Origin: Edaphobacter aggregans DSM 19364
Lineage (GTDB): Bacteria; Acidobacteriota; Terriglobia; Terriglobales; Acidobacteriaceae
Reading direction: 5' to 3'
Length of the DNA stretch: 64,000 nt
Assembly: GCF_000745965.1 (NCBI RefSeq)
Contig: NZ_JQKI01000024.1
Span: forward strand, 25,464 to 89,463
Below are positions 21,692-30,159 of the stretch, one piece after another. Both the position numbers and the translations under genes were made by a program. The notes under the pieces are model-generated. The model was given only the letters and a program-made list of their open reading frames with translations. It was not told the origin of the DNA and ran no database searches. The first letter of the stretch is position 1. Each line of letters begins with the position of its first letter.

Positions 21692-22297
21692 ATGGCTATT
21701 ACGCGACGGCAAAAAGAGGTCCTCGACTTTCTCTCCGGCTTCACCCAGAAGAACGGATACTCCCCTTCGTATGAGGAGATCGCCAGCGGCCTGGGCCTCA
21801 GCTCGCTCGCCACCGTGCACAAGCACATCACCAATCTGCAGAACAAGGGGCTGCTGCAGCGCGCGCACAACCGCAGCCGCTCCATCGACGTCCTACCCGC
21901 CCGCGGCTCCCGCCGCGGCTCCGACCGCCTCCCTCTGCTCGGCCGCATCGCCGCCGGCAAGCCCGTTGAGGCCATCGAGACCGCCGAGAGCATCTCCCTC
22001 GGCGACATCATCGGCAACCGCGAGGTCTTCGCCCTTGAGGTCCGCGGCGACTCCATGCGCGACGAGCACATCGTCTCCGGCGACTACGTCCTGGTCGAGC
22101 GCACCCGCACCGCCCGTGAGGGAGAGATCATCGTCGCCCTCGTCGACGGCTCCGACGCCACCCTCAAGCGCTTCTACCGCGAGGGCAACATGATCCGCCT
22201 ACAGCCCTCCAACACCGAGATGGCCCCCATCTTCGCCCCCGCAGCCAGCGTCACCATCCAGGGCAAGGTCCTCGGAGTCCTCCGCAAGTACGCCTGA
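21692..22297 (+). CDS. lexA: SOS repressor LexA
   Basis: Transcriptional repressor with self-cleaving protease domain, 201 aa. The winged helix N-terminus (MAITRRQKEVLDFLSGFTQK .. LSSLATVHKHITNLQNKGLL) binds SOS boxes. The cleavage site is Ala88-Gly89 in GRIAAGKPVEA; the catalytic Ser121 lies in VRGDSMRDEHI and Lys159 in DATLKRFYREG. RecA filaments trigger self-cleavage and derepression. The N-terminal half ends in an Arg-rich linker (ARGSRRGSDR). Translation appears to start at the very 5' end of the message. Confidence 0.97.
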   Translation: MAITRRQKEVLDFLSGFTQKNGYSPSYEEIASGLGLSSLATVHKHITNLQNKGLLQRAHNRSRSIDVLPARGSRRGSDRLPLLGRIAAGKPVEAIETAESISLGDIIGNREVFALEVRGDSMRDEHIVSGDYVLVERTRTAREGEIIVALVDGSDATLKRFYREGNMIRLQPSNTEMAPIFAPAASVTIQGKVLGVLRKYA

Positions 22298-22598
22298 GCC
22301 TCCCCCGCACACCGAACCAGCGAAAACACTCTCATGACACTTTTCCGCCATCATCTGCCGCGGCGGTTGCCAGCTACAATATCTTTATCTTTCGAACCAG
22401 AGGCTAAAGCCCAGTTCCTTTGCGATCATTGGCTGTCCTGCTGTCCCTTCTCTCCCATACCCCTCACTCCTCGTCTAAAGTACGATTCACTCTGAAACTT
22501 TTCGCCGGTCCAGGGAACCGTTGCGCCTCTCGCTGCGTAACCACATCCGGGACATGGACCTATTTCTTTCCGAACCGCAGCAGCACTCTGCAGGAGCT
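22298..22598. other. 301-base gap before the periplasmic adaptor gene
   Basis: No coding pattern on either strand. An AT-richer patch at 22370-22400 (GCTACAATATCTTTATC) may be the promoter for the adaptor gene; no palindrome or known RNA was recognised. Confidence 0.5.
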
Positions 22599-23813
22599 AT
22601 GACCTTGGCCACACAGCGAAACAAGAAGCGCAGACTCTGGATCTGGGGCACCGTCATCGCCCTCGTCATCGCCGCCATCCTCGGCATCGCGGCCGCCGCC
22701 CGCGGCAACAGCGCCAAGCTTGAGCCCTCCCAGCTTGCCAAGGTCGAAAAGGGCGACATCGCCCGCTCCGTCGTCGCCACCGGCAAGGTTCAGCCCATCA
22801 CCAAGGTCGAGGCCAAATCCAAGGCCTCCGGTATCGTCACCAAGCTCTACGTCGACATCAACCAGCAGGTGAAGCAGGGTCAGGTCCTCGCCCAGCTCGA
22901 CCAGATCGAGATTCTCGCCCAGGTCAACGCGCAGAAGGCTCAGCTCGCCGCCGCCGAGTCCAACGCCCGCGCCGCCCAGGCCGCCATCCAGTACGACAAG
23001 GTCAACGCCGAGGCGCCCGACCTGCCCATGTTCAAGAACACCTACGAGCGCGCCCTCTCCATGTCCAAAGACGGAGTCGTCTCCCAGCAGGCCCTCGACG
23101 ACGCCCAGCAGAAGTACCTCGCCGCCGCCAACACCCGCGACAAGGCCGTCGCCCAGATCGCCGTCGACACCTCCAAGCTCCACCAGGCGCAGGCCCAGGT
23201 CCAGCAGTCCGAGGCCTCCCTCAAGCAGCTTGAGGAGCAGCTCTCCTACACCACCATCACTTCCCCCATGGACGGCGTCATCCTCTCCCGCGACGTCGAG
23301 CTAGGCGACGCCGTCTCCTCCATCCTCGTCATGGGCTCCACCGCCACCCTCGTCATGACCATCGGCGACACCACACAGGTGTACGTCCAGGGCAAGGTCG
23401 ACGAGTCCGATATCGGCAAGGTCTACATGGGCCAGCCAGCCCGTATCAAGGTCGAATCCTTCAAGGACAAGACCTTCCTCGGCAAGGTCACTAAGATCGC
23501 CCCCCTTGGCGTCGAGAAGGACAACGTCACCACCTTTGAGGTTCGCGTCTCCATCGACAACCCCGGCGGCGAGCTCAAGGCCAACATGACCGCCAACGCC
23601 GAGATCCTCCTCGAGGAGCACAAAGGCGTCTTCACCGTACCCGAGCAATCCGTCATCTACGACAAGGACCGCAACGCCTCCGTCGAGGTCCCCGACTCCA
23701 GCCAGAAGAAGGGTCGCCGCAAGGTCTCCATCAAGGCCGGAATCTCCAACGGAACCCGCACCGAAGTCCTCTCCGGACTCAACGCCGGCGACACCGTCAT
23801 CCTCCAGCAGTAG
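22599..23813 (+). CDS. HlyD/MacA-type periplasmic adaptor protein of an efflux pump
   Basis: Membrane fusion protein, 404 aa from ATG 22599 (GGAG 5 bases upstream; longer starts at 22521 or 22554 lack one). A basic RNKKRR stretch precedes a single N-terminal helix (about residues 15-34). The lipoyl half-motifs (ATGKVQPITKVEAKSKASG and TTITSPMDGVILSRDVELG) flank a long alpha-helical hairpin rich in Ala and Gln (residues ~95-215). Beta-barrel and membrane-proximal domains follow. It would connect an inner-membrane ABC transporter (MacB type) or RND pump to an outer-membrane channel. No transporter or TolC gene follows; the next gene is a secreted beta protein, so its partners are elsewhere. Confidence 0.9.
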   Translation: MTLATQRNKKRRLWIWGTVIALVIAAILGIAAAARGNSAKLEPSQLAKVEKGDIARSVVATGKVQPITKVEAKSKASGIVTKLYVDINQQVKQGQVLAQLDQIEILAQVNAQKAQLAAAESNARAAQAAIQYDKVNAEAPDLPMFKNTYERALSMSKDGVVSQQALDDAQQKYLAAANTRDKAVAQIAVDTSKLHQAQAQVQQSEASLKQLEEQLSYTTITSPMDGVILSRDVELGDAVSSILVMGSTATLVMTIGDTTQVYVQGKVDESDIGKVYMGQPARIKVESFKDKTFLGKVTKIAPLGVEKDNVTTFEVRVSIDNPGGELKANMTANAEILLEEHKGVFTVPEQSVIYDKDRNASVEVPDSSQKKGRRKVSIKAGISNGTRTEVLSGLNAGDTVILQQ

Positions 23814-23858
23814 GCTGAATCGCATCAGCAGCCAGTCAGATCTGTCACGGACGGGTAG

Positions 23859-23878
23859 GTCCGGGCTTTAGCCCGGAC
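23859..23878. repeat. Family 3 palindrome
   Basis: GTCCGGGCTTTAGCCCGGAC, a near-perfect hairpin with TTTA loop; identical at 24967. Confidence 0.8.
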
Positions 23879-23901
23879 ATTCAGGCCCCCATTAAAAGTT
23901 T

Positions 23902-23955
23902 GTCATCCCGACCGGAGCGCGCAGCGCGGAGTGGAGGGACCTGCTTCTCTACCAC
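23902..23955. repeat. Family 1 repeat
   Basis: GTCATCCCGACCGGAGCGCG .. AGTGGAGGGACCTGCTTCTC, in the gap before the beta-repeat protein gene. Core hairpin GCGCGCAGCGCG. Confidence 0.75.
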
Positions 23956-24042
23956 GACCGCGTCCCGTCAAGGTTCGTCACAAAATCGGGAACAAACTCC
24001 GCCATCCCGACGTAATCCCCAACGTAAACGGAGGCCACTTTC

Positions 24043-24903
24043 ATGAACGCAAGAATCCTTCTGGCCACAGCCAGTCTCGCCATCACCACCACGGCCTTTG
24101 CCGCCGACAAGACCTTCGACCGCACCCTCAACGTCTCCGGCTCGCCCAACGTCTCAGTCGCCACCGGCTCCGGCTACATCCGCCTCAAGCCCGGCTCCGA
24201 CAACCAGGTCCACATCACTGGCCACATCCACGCCAACAGTAGCTGGATGAGCGGCGGCAGTGACGTCGACTCCCGCGTCCAGCAGATCGCCAACAACCCG
24301 CCCATCGTGCAAAGCGGCAACGACATCACCATCGGCAAAACACACGGCGACAACGACCTCTACCGCAACATCTCCATCGACTACGACGTCACCCTTCCCC
24401 GCGCCTCCATCATCGCCGCCGCCACCGGCTCCGGCGATATGACCATCGACGGCGTCGGCGCCACCCTCAAGGCCCAGACCGGCTCCGGCTCCGTCCGTGC
24501 CACCGGCATCCAGGGCGCAGCCACTCTCGGCTCCGGCTCCGGCGACGTCGAACTCCACGAGTCCGGCCCAGGCGACGTCCGTGCCGAGACCGGCTCCGGC
24601 TCCGTTCGCCTCCACGGCGTCAACGGCGCCCTCAAAGCCTCCACCGGCTCCGGCGACATCGAGGTCCAAGGCAACCCCTCCACGGACTGGAAGCTCTCCA
24701 CGGGCTCCGGCTCCATCCACATGGACCTCGGCAGCGGAGCCAAGTTCAACCTCATCGCCGACACCGGCTCCGGCTCGGTCAACGTCTCCCAGCCCATCTC
24801 CATGCAGGGCTCCCTCAATCGGCACCACATCTCCGGAACCGTCAACGGAGGCGGCCCCACCATCCGCGCCAACACCGGCTCAGGCGACATCTCTATCCGC
24901 TAA
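24043..24903 (+). CDS. Secreted DUF4097-type beta-repeat protein
   Basis: 286 aa with a Sec signal peptide (cleavage after TTAFA, about residue 20). From residue ~130 the sequence is built of short beta-strand units each carrying TGSGS or TGSGD: ATGSGDMTI, QTGSGSVRA, GSGSGDVEL, ETGSGSVRL, STGSGDIEV, STGSGSIHM, DTGSGSVNV, NTGSGDISI. This periodicity is that of the DUF4097/DUF2807 adhesin-like family and predicts a right-handed beta-solenoid. Function is unknown; members are often cell-surface or membrane associated. The start is preceded by GGAGGCCACTTTC. Confidence 0.85.
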   Translation: MNARILLATASLAITTTAFAADKTFDRTLNVSGSPNVSVATGSGYIRLKPGSDNQVHITGHIHANSSWMSGGSDVDSRVQQIANNPPIVQSGNDITIGKTHGDNDLYRNISIDYDVTLPRASIIAAATGSGDMTIDGVGATLKAQTGSGSVRATGIQGAATLGSGSGDVELHESGPGDVRAETGSGSVRLHGVNGALKASTGSGDIEVQGNPSTDWKLSTGSGSIHMDLGSGAKFNLIADTGSGSVNVSQPISMQGSLNRHHISGTVNGGGPTIRANTGSGDISIR

Positions 24904-24914
24904 TAGGACGATCG

Positions 24915-24954
24915 CACAAAGACCGGATCGCTGTACCTGGGGTCCGGTCTTGTG
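24915..24954 (+). terminator. Possible terminator after the beta-repeat gene
   Basis: CACAAAGACCGGA (24915-24927) pairs with TCCGGTCTTGTG (24943-24954) with one bulged A. The U-tract is poor, so it may only stabilise the 3' end. Confidence 0.5.
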
Positions 24955-24966
24955 TCCCTGAGGTAG

Positions 24967-24986
24967 GTCCGGGCTTTAGCCCGGAC
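24967..24986. repeat. Family 3 palindrome, second copy
   Basis: GTCCGGGCTTTAGCCCGGAC, identical to 23859-23878 and followed by the same AT. Confidence 0.8.
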
Positions 24987-25009
24987 ATAAAAGCTCCTCC
25001 ACAGATATG

Positions 25010-25069
25010 TGCCATCCTGAGCGCAGCGCGAAGCGCGGAGTCGAAGGACCTGAATTTTCCTGTAGCGCC
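25010..25069. repeat. Family 1 repeat
   Basis: TGCCATCCTGAGCGCAGCGC .. GGAGTCGAAGGACCTG, ending near TTTTCCTGTAGCGCC; the same tail (ATTTTCGTTCGCAGCGCC) ends the copy at 43534. Confidence 0.7.
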
Positions 25070-25093
25070 ATAACTCCGGCGACCCAAAAAAAA

Positions 25094-25296
25094 TGTCAAG
25101 CCCCGATATCCCCTAACCCCATCAAACTAAACGAAATACACGTTGCCGATTAATTACCCGCCGTTCGCTAAAATAGAACTAGAAACAAAAAGCCCCGGCA
25201 AAGAACCGAGGCCTTCGCTTTTTAAGTAATCGAAAAACCCGAAGTACCAACCTAACCCCAATCAATCGAAGACTTTGCGCAATAAGGTACGGGGGG
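25094..25296 (+). repeat. Three-copy intergenic element, copy B (overlaps gph 3' end)
   Basis: Blocks TGTCAAGCCCC (25094), TTGCCGATTAATT (25143), TAAAAT (25169), GAAGTACCA (25241) and CGAAGACTTTGCGCAATAAG (25267) ending GGTACGGGG. Unlike the other copies it has a terminator-like hairpin AAAAAGCC..GGC..GCTTTTT in the middle (25187-25222). Read on the other strand its end supplies the last codons of gph. Confidence 0.7.
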
Positions 25297-25990
25297 AGTC
25301 CACTCCCGCAATCCCGACCCACTCGCTGGCAGAGTCCACCAGAAAGTCCGGCTGCACCGCCTCCAGCGAATGCGGAGCCAGTCCGAACATGCACCCCAGC
25401 GACCGCGCTCCCGCAGCCCGCGCCGTCAGCACATCGTTACCCGAGTCCCCCACCATCAGGGTCTCCCCAGGAGCCACCGCCGTCTCCGTGATCGCCGAAG
25501 CCTCCGCGATCAGCGCCAGCAGCCCATGAGGGTCCGGCTTCTTCGTATGGAAGCTGTTCCCGCCGTAGTTCTGAAAGAAGTACGGCGACAGCCCGAAGTG
25601 ATCGCAGATCGCCCGCGAAGGATTCACCGGCTTGTTTGTCAGCACCGCCATCAGCACCTCCGGCCGCGCCGCGCGAATCGCCGCCAGCGCCTCCATCACC
25701 CCCGGATACACATACGTGTAGTCCAGCTTATGAACCTTGTAGTACTCCAGAAAGAACCCCAGCGCCTCCGCGACAAACTCCTCATCGTGGAAGTCGCCCT
25801 CCGGATCGCCCAGCGCCCGCCGCACCAGCATCGACGCCCCATCGCCGATGTAACCAGCAATCACCGCCTCCGGAAGCTGCGGCTTCCCGAAGTGCGCAAG
25901 CATCGCATTAACCGAGTTGCAAAGATCGATCCGAGAATCGATCAGCGTTCCATCAAGGTCGAAGACAATCAGACGGGGAGCAAAAGACAT
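25262..25990 (-). CDS. gph: Phosphoglycolate phosphatase-like HAD hydrolase
   Basis: HAD-superfamily phosphatase, 242 aa. Motif I is IVFDLDGTLIDS with the nucleophile Asp; motif II is in LTNKPVNPS; motif III/IV includes KPDPHGLL and VGDSGNDVLTARAAG. The cap region (NAMLAHFGKPQLPEAVIAGY) matches Gph, which dephosphorylates 2-phosphoglycolate formed by oxidative DNA repair or photorespiration-like damage. GGAGGT sits right before the ATG, an unusually short spacing. The last eight codons lie in copy B of the dispersed element (antisense), so the native C-terminus has probably been replaced by repeat sequence. Confidence 0.88.
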   Translation of the reverse strand: MSFAPRLIVFDLDGTLIDSRIDLCNSVNAMLAHFGKPQLPEAVIAGYIGDGASMLVRRALGDPEGDFHDEEFVAEALGFFLEYYKVHKLDYTYVYPGVMEALAAIRAARPEVLMAVLTNKPVNPSRAICDHFGLSPYFFQNYGGNSFHTKKPDPHGLLALIAEASAITETAVAPGETLMVGDSGNDVLTARAAGARSLGCMFGLAPHSLEAVQPDFLVDSASEWVGIAGVDSPRTLLRKVFD

Positions 25991-26022
25991 ACCTCCAGCT
26001 TACCCGCTCCCCTCGATGGAGT

Positions 26023-26080
26023 GTCATTCCGACCGAAGGCCCCGCAGGGCCGCAGCGGAGAAACCTGCTTCTCAACCACC
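26023..26080. repeat. Family 1 repeat
   Basis: GTCATTCCGACCGAAGGC, hairpin core GGCCC-CGCA-GGGCC, GCGGAGAAACCTGCTTCTC. Closest relative of recQ copy 1. Confidence 0.8.
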
Positions 26081-26096
26081 GCAGCCCGCGTGGGAA

Positions 26097-27743
26097 TCAC
26101 TTCTCGAAGCGCTTGAAGAAGCTCGTATCGAGATAGTGCTGCGTCGCCGGGTCATCCGCCACCGTCCGCGCCAAGTCGTAGTAATAGCTGTTGAACTGCG
26201 CCGCCGCCACCAGATTTACCGGCTGCGACAGGTCGTCCGCCGTCGAGTGATACCGCTCCGCCAGCCACCCGCGCCACGCCTTGTGCTCCGGCGACCCGGC
26301 CTCCCAGCCGAACTTGAACGCCAGCGCCGGAACCCCGGCCTGCACAAAGCTGTACTGATCTGTCCTGATGAACGAATTACGATCCGGCTCCGGATCACCC
26401 GCGACGACGATGTGGTGCTCCTCGCCCACCTTCTTCGCATCGATCTTAAGCGTCGACTGCTCCAGACCCTGCACATGCAGCTTCTTCAGCGGAAAGATCG
26501 GCATGAACATATCTAGATTCAGCACCGCCTTAATCGAGCCCTCCGGCACCGTCGGATGCCCCGCAAAATAACGCGACCCGAGCAAGCCCTTCTCCTCGGC
26601 CGTGAAGATCACAAACAGAATCGACCGCTTCGGCCGCACCTTCGACTCGCTGAACGCCTTCGCCGTCTCGAGCACGCTCGCAACGCCCGAAGCATCGTCC
26701 ATCGCGCCGTTATAGATCGTCTTGCCGTGAATCGGAACGCCGACCCCAAGGTGATCCAGATGCGCCGAGACCACCACGTACTCGTTCTTCAGCTTCGGGT
26801 CCGAGCCCTCCAGCTTCGCCACGATATTCGGCGACTCGACCGTCGAGTGCTCGCCCACAACAGTCGCCCGCACACCCTTGTTCAGCGCAAACCGCGGCAG
26901 CGGCTTGTGCGCATCCGCCAGCGCCAGCATCTCGGCGAACGTGTGGCCCGTCCCGGCAAACAGCTTCTCCGCCTCCGCCGGATTGAAGGTCGCCGAAAAC
27001 ATCGCACCGCGCTCGTCCGCCAGCGCCGGATGCTTCGCCGCCACCGACGCAGCGTCAGGCGTTGCCGCCAGCCGCATCCCCGGCTGCGAAGCCCCGCTCG
27101 CGACGCGCGCCCAGCCGAAGTCCATCGACTTCGGCGTAGGAATCGAGATCGCGCCCGCCGCTCCAGCATCGCGCAGCGCCTTCACAAATGGCGCCGTCCG
27201 CGCATACGACTTCAGCGGCCCCGGCAGATCCGTCGGACCGCCGTTGATGTACACCACAACCTTGCCCTTTAGCGAGGCCCACGGCACCTCCGCCGAGTCG
27301 AAGTCGTCATACTTCGCCTCTGGCAGATGCAAACCATACCCAATAAACACCAGCGGCGCATCGACCTTACCAGCCTGCGCTGCCCGCGTGCCAAGTATCG
27401 CATCCGTGCCGAGCGCCAGCGGCTCTACCTTGCCGTCGGCCACCAGACTCATCGACGACTTATCCGCCAGCACGCGCTGCACATCGAACTTCACCGCCTG
27501 ATAAAACCCGCCGTTCAACCCAGCCGGCTCCATCCCATACGACTTGAACTTATCGACCACATACGCCGCAGCCTTCAGATACTCCTCGCTCCCCGTAAGA
27601 CGACCACGCATCGAGTCGTCCGCCAGGTACTGCACATGTGCCCACCACGCCTTCCCCCGCTCCTCGTCGCTCGAGCCCGCGGCCAGCGACACGCAACTCG
27701 TCACACTTACCGCAACAACGCACATCGAGCGAAACCACCGCAT
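26097..27743 (-). CDS. Secreted M28-family zinc aminopeptidase
   Basis: Exported peptidase of 548 aa. Start chosen at ATG 27743, which has AGGAG six bases upstream; ATG 27749 would touch the ribosome site. Signal peptide about residues 1-22 (SMCVVAVSVTSCVSLAAG). A PA-domain-like insertion occupies the region around residues 130-290. The co-catalytic zinc ligands are typical: VVSAHLDHLG (His, Asp), GAMDDASGVAS (bridging Asp), FTAEEKGLLGS (catalytic Glu and ligand Glu), LNLDMF and a late His in YHSTADDLSQ. It should release N-terminal residues from peptides outside the cytoplasm. The frame extends far upstream, antisense to the FAD monooxygenase gene, but that part is not coding. Confidence 0.92.
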   Translation of the reverse strand: MRWFRSMCVVAVSVTSCVSLAAGSSDEERGKAWWAHVQYLADDSMRGRLTGSEEYLKAAAYVVDKFKSYGMEPAGLNGGFYQAVKFDVQRVLADKSSMSLVADGKVEPLALGTDAILGTRAAQAGKVDAPLVFIGYGLHLPEAKYDDFDSAEVPWASLKGKVVVYINGGPTDLPGPLKSYARTAPFVKALRDAGAAGAISIPTPKSMDFGWARVASGASQPGMRLAATPDAASVAAKHPALADERGAMFSATFNPAEAEKLFAGTGHTFAEMLALADAHKPLPRFALNKGVRATVVGEHSTVESPNIVAKLEGSDPKLKNEYVVVSAHLDHLGVGVPIHGKTIYNGAMDDASGVASVLETAKAFSESKVRPKRSILFVIFTAEEKGLLGSRYFAGHPTVPEGSIKAVLNLDMFMPIFPLKKLHVQGLEQSTLKIDAKKVGEEHHIVVAGDPEPDRNSFIRTDQYSFVQAGVPALAFKFGWEAGSPEHKAWRGWLAERYHSTADDLSQPVNLVAAAQFNSYYYDLARTVADDPATQHYLDTSFFKRFEK

Positions 27744-27845
27744 ACGCATCTCCTGAATCAGAATGGGATGGCTAGAATCTAGCACGCCCGCCAGCGTTTT
27801 CAGCCTTTGACCCTGCAAAAGCACCTTGCTACCCTCATCGCACTC

Positions 27846-29072
27846 ATGATGCCGCCCAACGCCACCATCGCAAAGACCACCTGCTGCATCATCGGCGGAG
27901 GCCCAGCTGGCATCATGCTCGGCTTCCTCCTCGCCCGCTCCGGCATCGAAGTAGCCGTCCTTGAGAAGCACAACGACTTCTTCCGCGACTTTCGCGGCGA
28001 CACCATCCACCCCTCGACGCTCGAGCTCATGTACGAACTCGGCCTCCTCGACAAGTTGCTCGCCATACGTCACTCCGAGCTCCGGCGAGCCTCCATCTGC
28101 GTAGGCGATCAGATCGTAACCATGGCAGACCTGTCTCACCTTCCCACCCATGCAAAGTTCGTCGCCCTGATGCCGCAGTGGGACTTCCTCAACTTCCTCG
28201 CCTCGGAGGCATACCAATTCCCCTCCTTCAAGCTCCGCATGGGCTGGGAGGCAACCGGACTGATGCACCATAACGGAGCCACCACCGGAGTGATTGCCAA
28301 CACACCCAACGGCGCCGTGGAGATCCCCGCGACCCTCACCGTTGGCTGCGACGGACGCCATCCCACCTCCCGCGAGGCCGCTCACCTCCCCCTCATCGAA
28401 GAAGGAGTGCCGATCGACGTGCTATGGTTTCGTCTCAGCCGAAGTCCCGATGATCCCGAAAACGGTCTAGGCTACGTCAACTACGGCCACTTCCTTGTGC
28501 TGATCAACCGGCTGGACTACTTTCAGATCGCCTTTCTTATTCCGAAGAACGGTTTCGAGAAGATGCAGCAGCAGGGACTCGAATCCTTCCAGCAGAGCAT
28601 CGCGCAGGTCGTACCCTTCCTCGCCAATCGCGTCGCCGAGATCGACTCCTGGGACAAGGTCAAGCTGCTCACCGTGCAGGTCAATCGGCTCAGCCAGTGG
28701 TCCTCTCCGGGCCTGCTCTGCATCGGCGACGCCGCCCACGCCATGTCACCCGTAGGAGGCATCGGCATCAACATCGCGCTGCAGGATGCCGTCGCGACCG
28801 CGAACCTTCTCACCGAAGCCCTGCAGTCAAACTCCCTTACGCCTCATCATCTCCAACATGTGCAGCAGTATCGCGAACGAGCCGTACACAATACGCAACG
28901 CTTCCAGGTCTTCGCGCATGGAGTTCTCAACCGTGTCCTCAATAACCCGGCCCCGGTCAAGCTTCCCTTGTCGCTGCGAATCCTCACCAGCATCCCCGGC
29001 TTCAAGTACCTCACCGCGCGCTTTATCGGCATGGGCCTGCAGCCGGAGCACATCAAAACCCGACCAGCCTAA
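27846..29072 (+). CDS. FAD-dependent monooxygenase (UbiH/PHBH-like)
   Basis: Class A flavoprotein hydroxylase, 408 aa from ATG 27846. GGGPAGIMLGFLLARSGIEV is the Rossmann FAD fold; DFRGDTIHPSTLELM carries the conserved R..T.HP segment of this class; GCDGRHPTSREAA is the DG motif contacting NADPH and FAD; and CIGDAAHAMSPVGGIGIN is the ribityl-binding GD motif. These enzymes hydroxylate aromatic or polyketide-like substrates; the specific one is unknown. A TTG at 27807 or ATG at 27849 are possible starts; none has a good ribosome site. Divergent from the M28 peptidase gene. Confidence 0.9.
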   Translation: MMPPNATIAKTTCCIIGGGPAGIMLGFLLARSGIEVAVLEKHNDFFRDFRGDTIHPSTLELMYELGLLDKLLAIRHSELRRASICVGDQIVTMADLSHLPTHAKFVALMPQWDFLNFLASEAYQFPSFKLRMGWEATGLMHHNGATTGVIANTPNGAVEIPATLTVGCDGRHPTSREAAHLPLIEEGVPIDVLWFRLSRSPDDPENGLGYVNYGHFLVLINRLDYFQIAFLIPKNGFEKMQQQGLESFQQSIAQVVPFLANRVAEIDSWDKVKLLTVQVNRLSQWSSPGLLCIGDAAHAMSPVGGIGINIALQDAVATANLLTEALQSNSLTPHHLQHVQQYRERAVHNTQRFQVFAHGVLNRVLNNPAPVKLPLSLRILTSIPGFKYLTARFIGMGLQPEHIKTRPA

Positions 29073-29494
29073 CCCGTATACTCCTCTTCCTCCGTCTGCG
29101 CGATCACCGGCGTGTGGACGGCGCGGTCCGCAATCGCATGCCCCATACCCACGGCCAACAGACAGAGCACGACCGAAAGGCCGATATTCAGAAGCGCCTT
29201 GCCCCACATCCCCGAGCGCATCATGTCGAAGTTCTGCAGGCTGAACGACGAGAACGTCGTAAATCCACCGCAGATCCCCACCATTACAAACATGCGAATG
29301 TTCTCGGGAACGGCAAACCGGCCTCCTGCAACCGTCAGTGTTCCGAAGAAGCCGATCACGAACGAACCCAGCACATTGATCAGCACGGTGCTCGCCGGAA
29401 AATGCATGCTCGTGGGCAGCAGATACTTCGTCAATGCGTAACGCGCCACCCCTCCGATTGCGCTCCCAAGGGCTATCCACAGATAGACTCCCAT
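29069..29494 (-). CDS. crcB: Fluoride exporter CrcB/FluC
   Basis: Small dual-topology membrane channel, 141 aa with four hydrophobic helices. [14 protein letters not shown] near the N-terminus, [15 protein letters not shown] (the NxxGSF pore Asn) and [12 protein letters not shown] (fluoride-coordinating Phe/Thr/Ser) are diagnostic. It removes fluoride from the cytoplasm. GGGAGGTGAG precedes the start. The 35-base gap to the upstream phosphatase gene is too short for a fluoride riboswitch, so control must come from elsewhere or be absent. Confidence 0.95.
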   Translation of the reverse strand: MGVYLWIALGSAIGGVARYALTKYLLPTSMHFPASTVLINVLGSFVIGFFGTLTVAGGRFAVPENIRMFVMVGICGGFTTFSSFSLQNFDMMRSGMWGKALLNIGLSVVLCLLAVGMGHAIADRAVHTPVIAQTEEEEYTG

Positions 29495-29529
29495 CTCACC
29501 TCCCGTTCCCTCTACCGGACCCGCTCTGC

Positions 29530-30120
29530 CTAGTCCTCAAAACCACGATTCCAGCCCAGAATCACCCTCGTCTCGCGCTCCCACCCAACAACGCTCACGC
29601 TCCCCGTTCCCAACGCGAAGATGCTTCCCTTCCGCGCCTCAAGCTCAACCCACCGCGCTCCCAGAATCCGCAGAATATGCGCGTGCGCAAAGAGAGCCAC
29701 TTTACCGCCCGAAGGCGCCGCCTTCAAAGCCCGCGCAATCACCGCGTCCGCGCGTTCCCCAACATGCTCTGCGGTCTCGCCATCAATGATCGGATCCTTC
29801 CACACACTCCAGCCCGGGACCTCCGCGCGTATCTGCGCCGTGGTCTTGCCCTCATACACGCCGTAGTCCCACTCCTTCAGGTTGTCGTCCACCACCGCAT
29901 GATCCCCGAAGCCTGCAATCGCGCAGGTCTCCCGAGCCCGCTGCATCGGGCTCACAAACACCGCTTCAAACTTCGTTCCCTTCAAATAATCCCGCAGCTC
30001 CTCAGCCCGTCTCCGTCCATGCTCGGTCAGCGGGATATCCGTCCTGCTCGTATGCTGCCCGCTCAGACTCCACTCCGTCTCTCCGTGGCGAATCAGCCAC
30101 AACTGCGTTCCTTCACTCAT
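29530..30120 (-). CDS. Histidine phosphatase (phosphoglycerate-mutase superfamily)
   Basis: Cytoplasmic phosphohydrolase, 196 aa. [20 protein letters not shown] has the phosphorylated His; [10 protein letters not shown] gives the second Arg; [12 protein letters not shown] supplies the acid, and [11 protein letters not shown] the second catalytic His (HAH in place of HGH). Similar to phosphatases acting on small phosphate esters or to CobC-like enzymes. GGAGG stands 7 bases before the ATG. It precedes crcB on the same strand by 35 bp and diverges from uvrB. Confidence 0.9.
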   Translation of the reverse strand: MSEGTQLWLIRHGETEWSLSGQHTSRTDIPLTEHGRRRAEELRDYLKGTKFEAVFVSPMQRARETCAIAGFGDHAVVDDNLKEWDYGVYEGKTTAQIRAEVPGWSVWKDPIIDGETAEHVGERADAVIARALKAAPSGGKVALFAHAHILRILGARWVELEARKGSIFALGTGSVSVVGWERETRVILGWNRGFED

Positions 30121-30159
30121 TCAGCATCCTCCGTGCCTCTTCCACTATCTTATGGGGTG

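Noticed and set aside
27744..28385. N-terminal extension of the M28 peptidase frame
   Set aside because: It is antisense to the FAD monooxygenase and precedes a signal peptide with its own ribosome site at 27743.
29495..29529. Fluoride riboswitch before crcB
   Set aside because: Only 35 bases separate crcB from the gene upstream, and no pseudoknot pattern was seen.
29434..30159. N-terminal extension of UvrB
   Set aside because: It is antisense to the histidine phosphatase; UvrB similarity starts at 30160.
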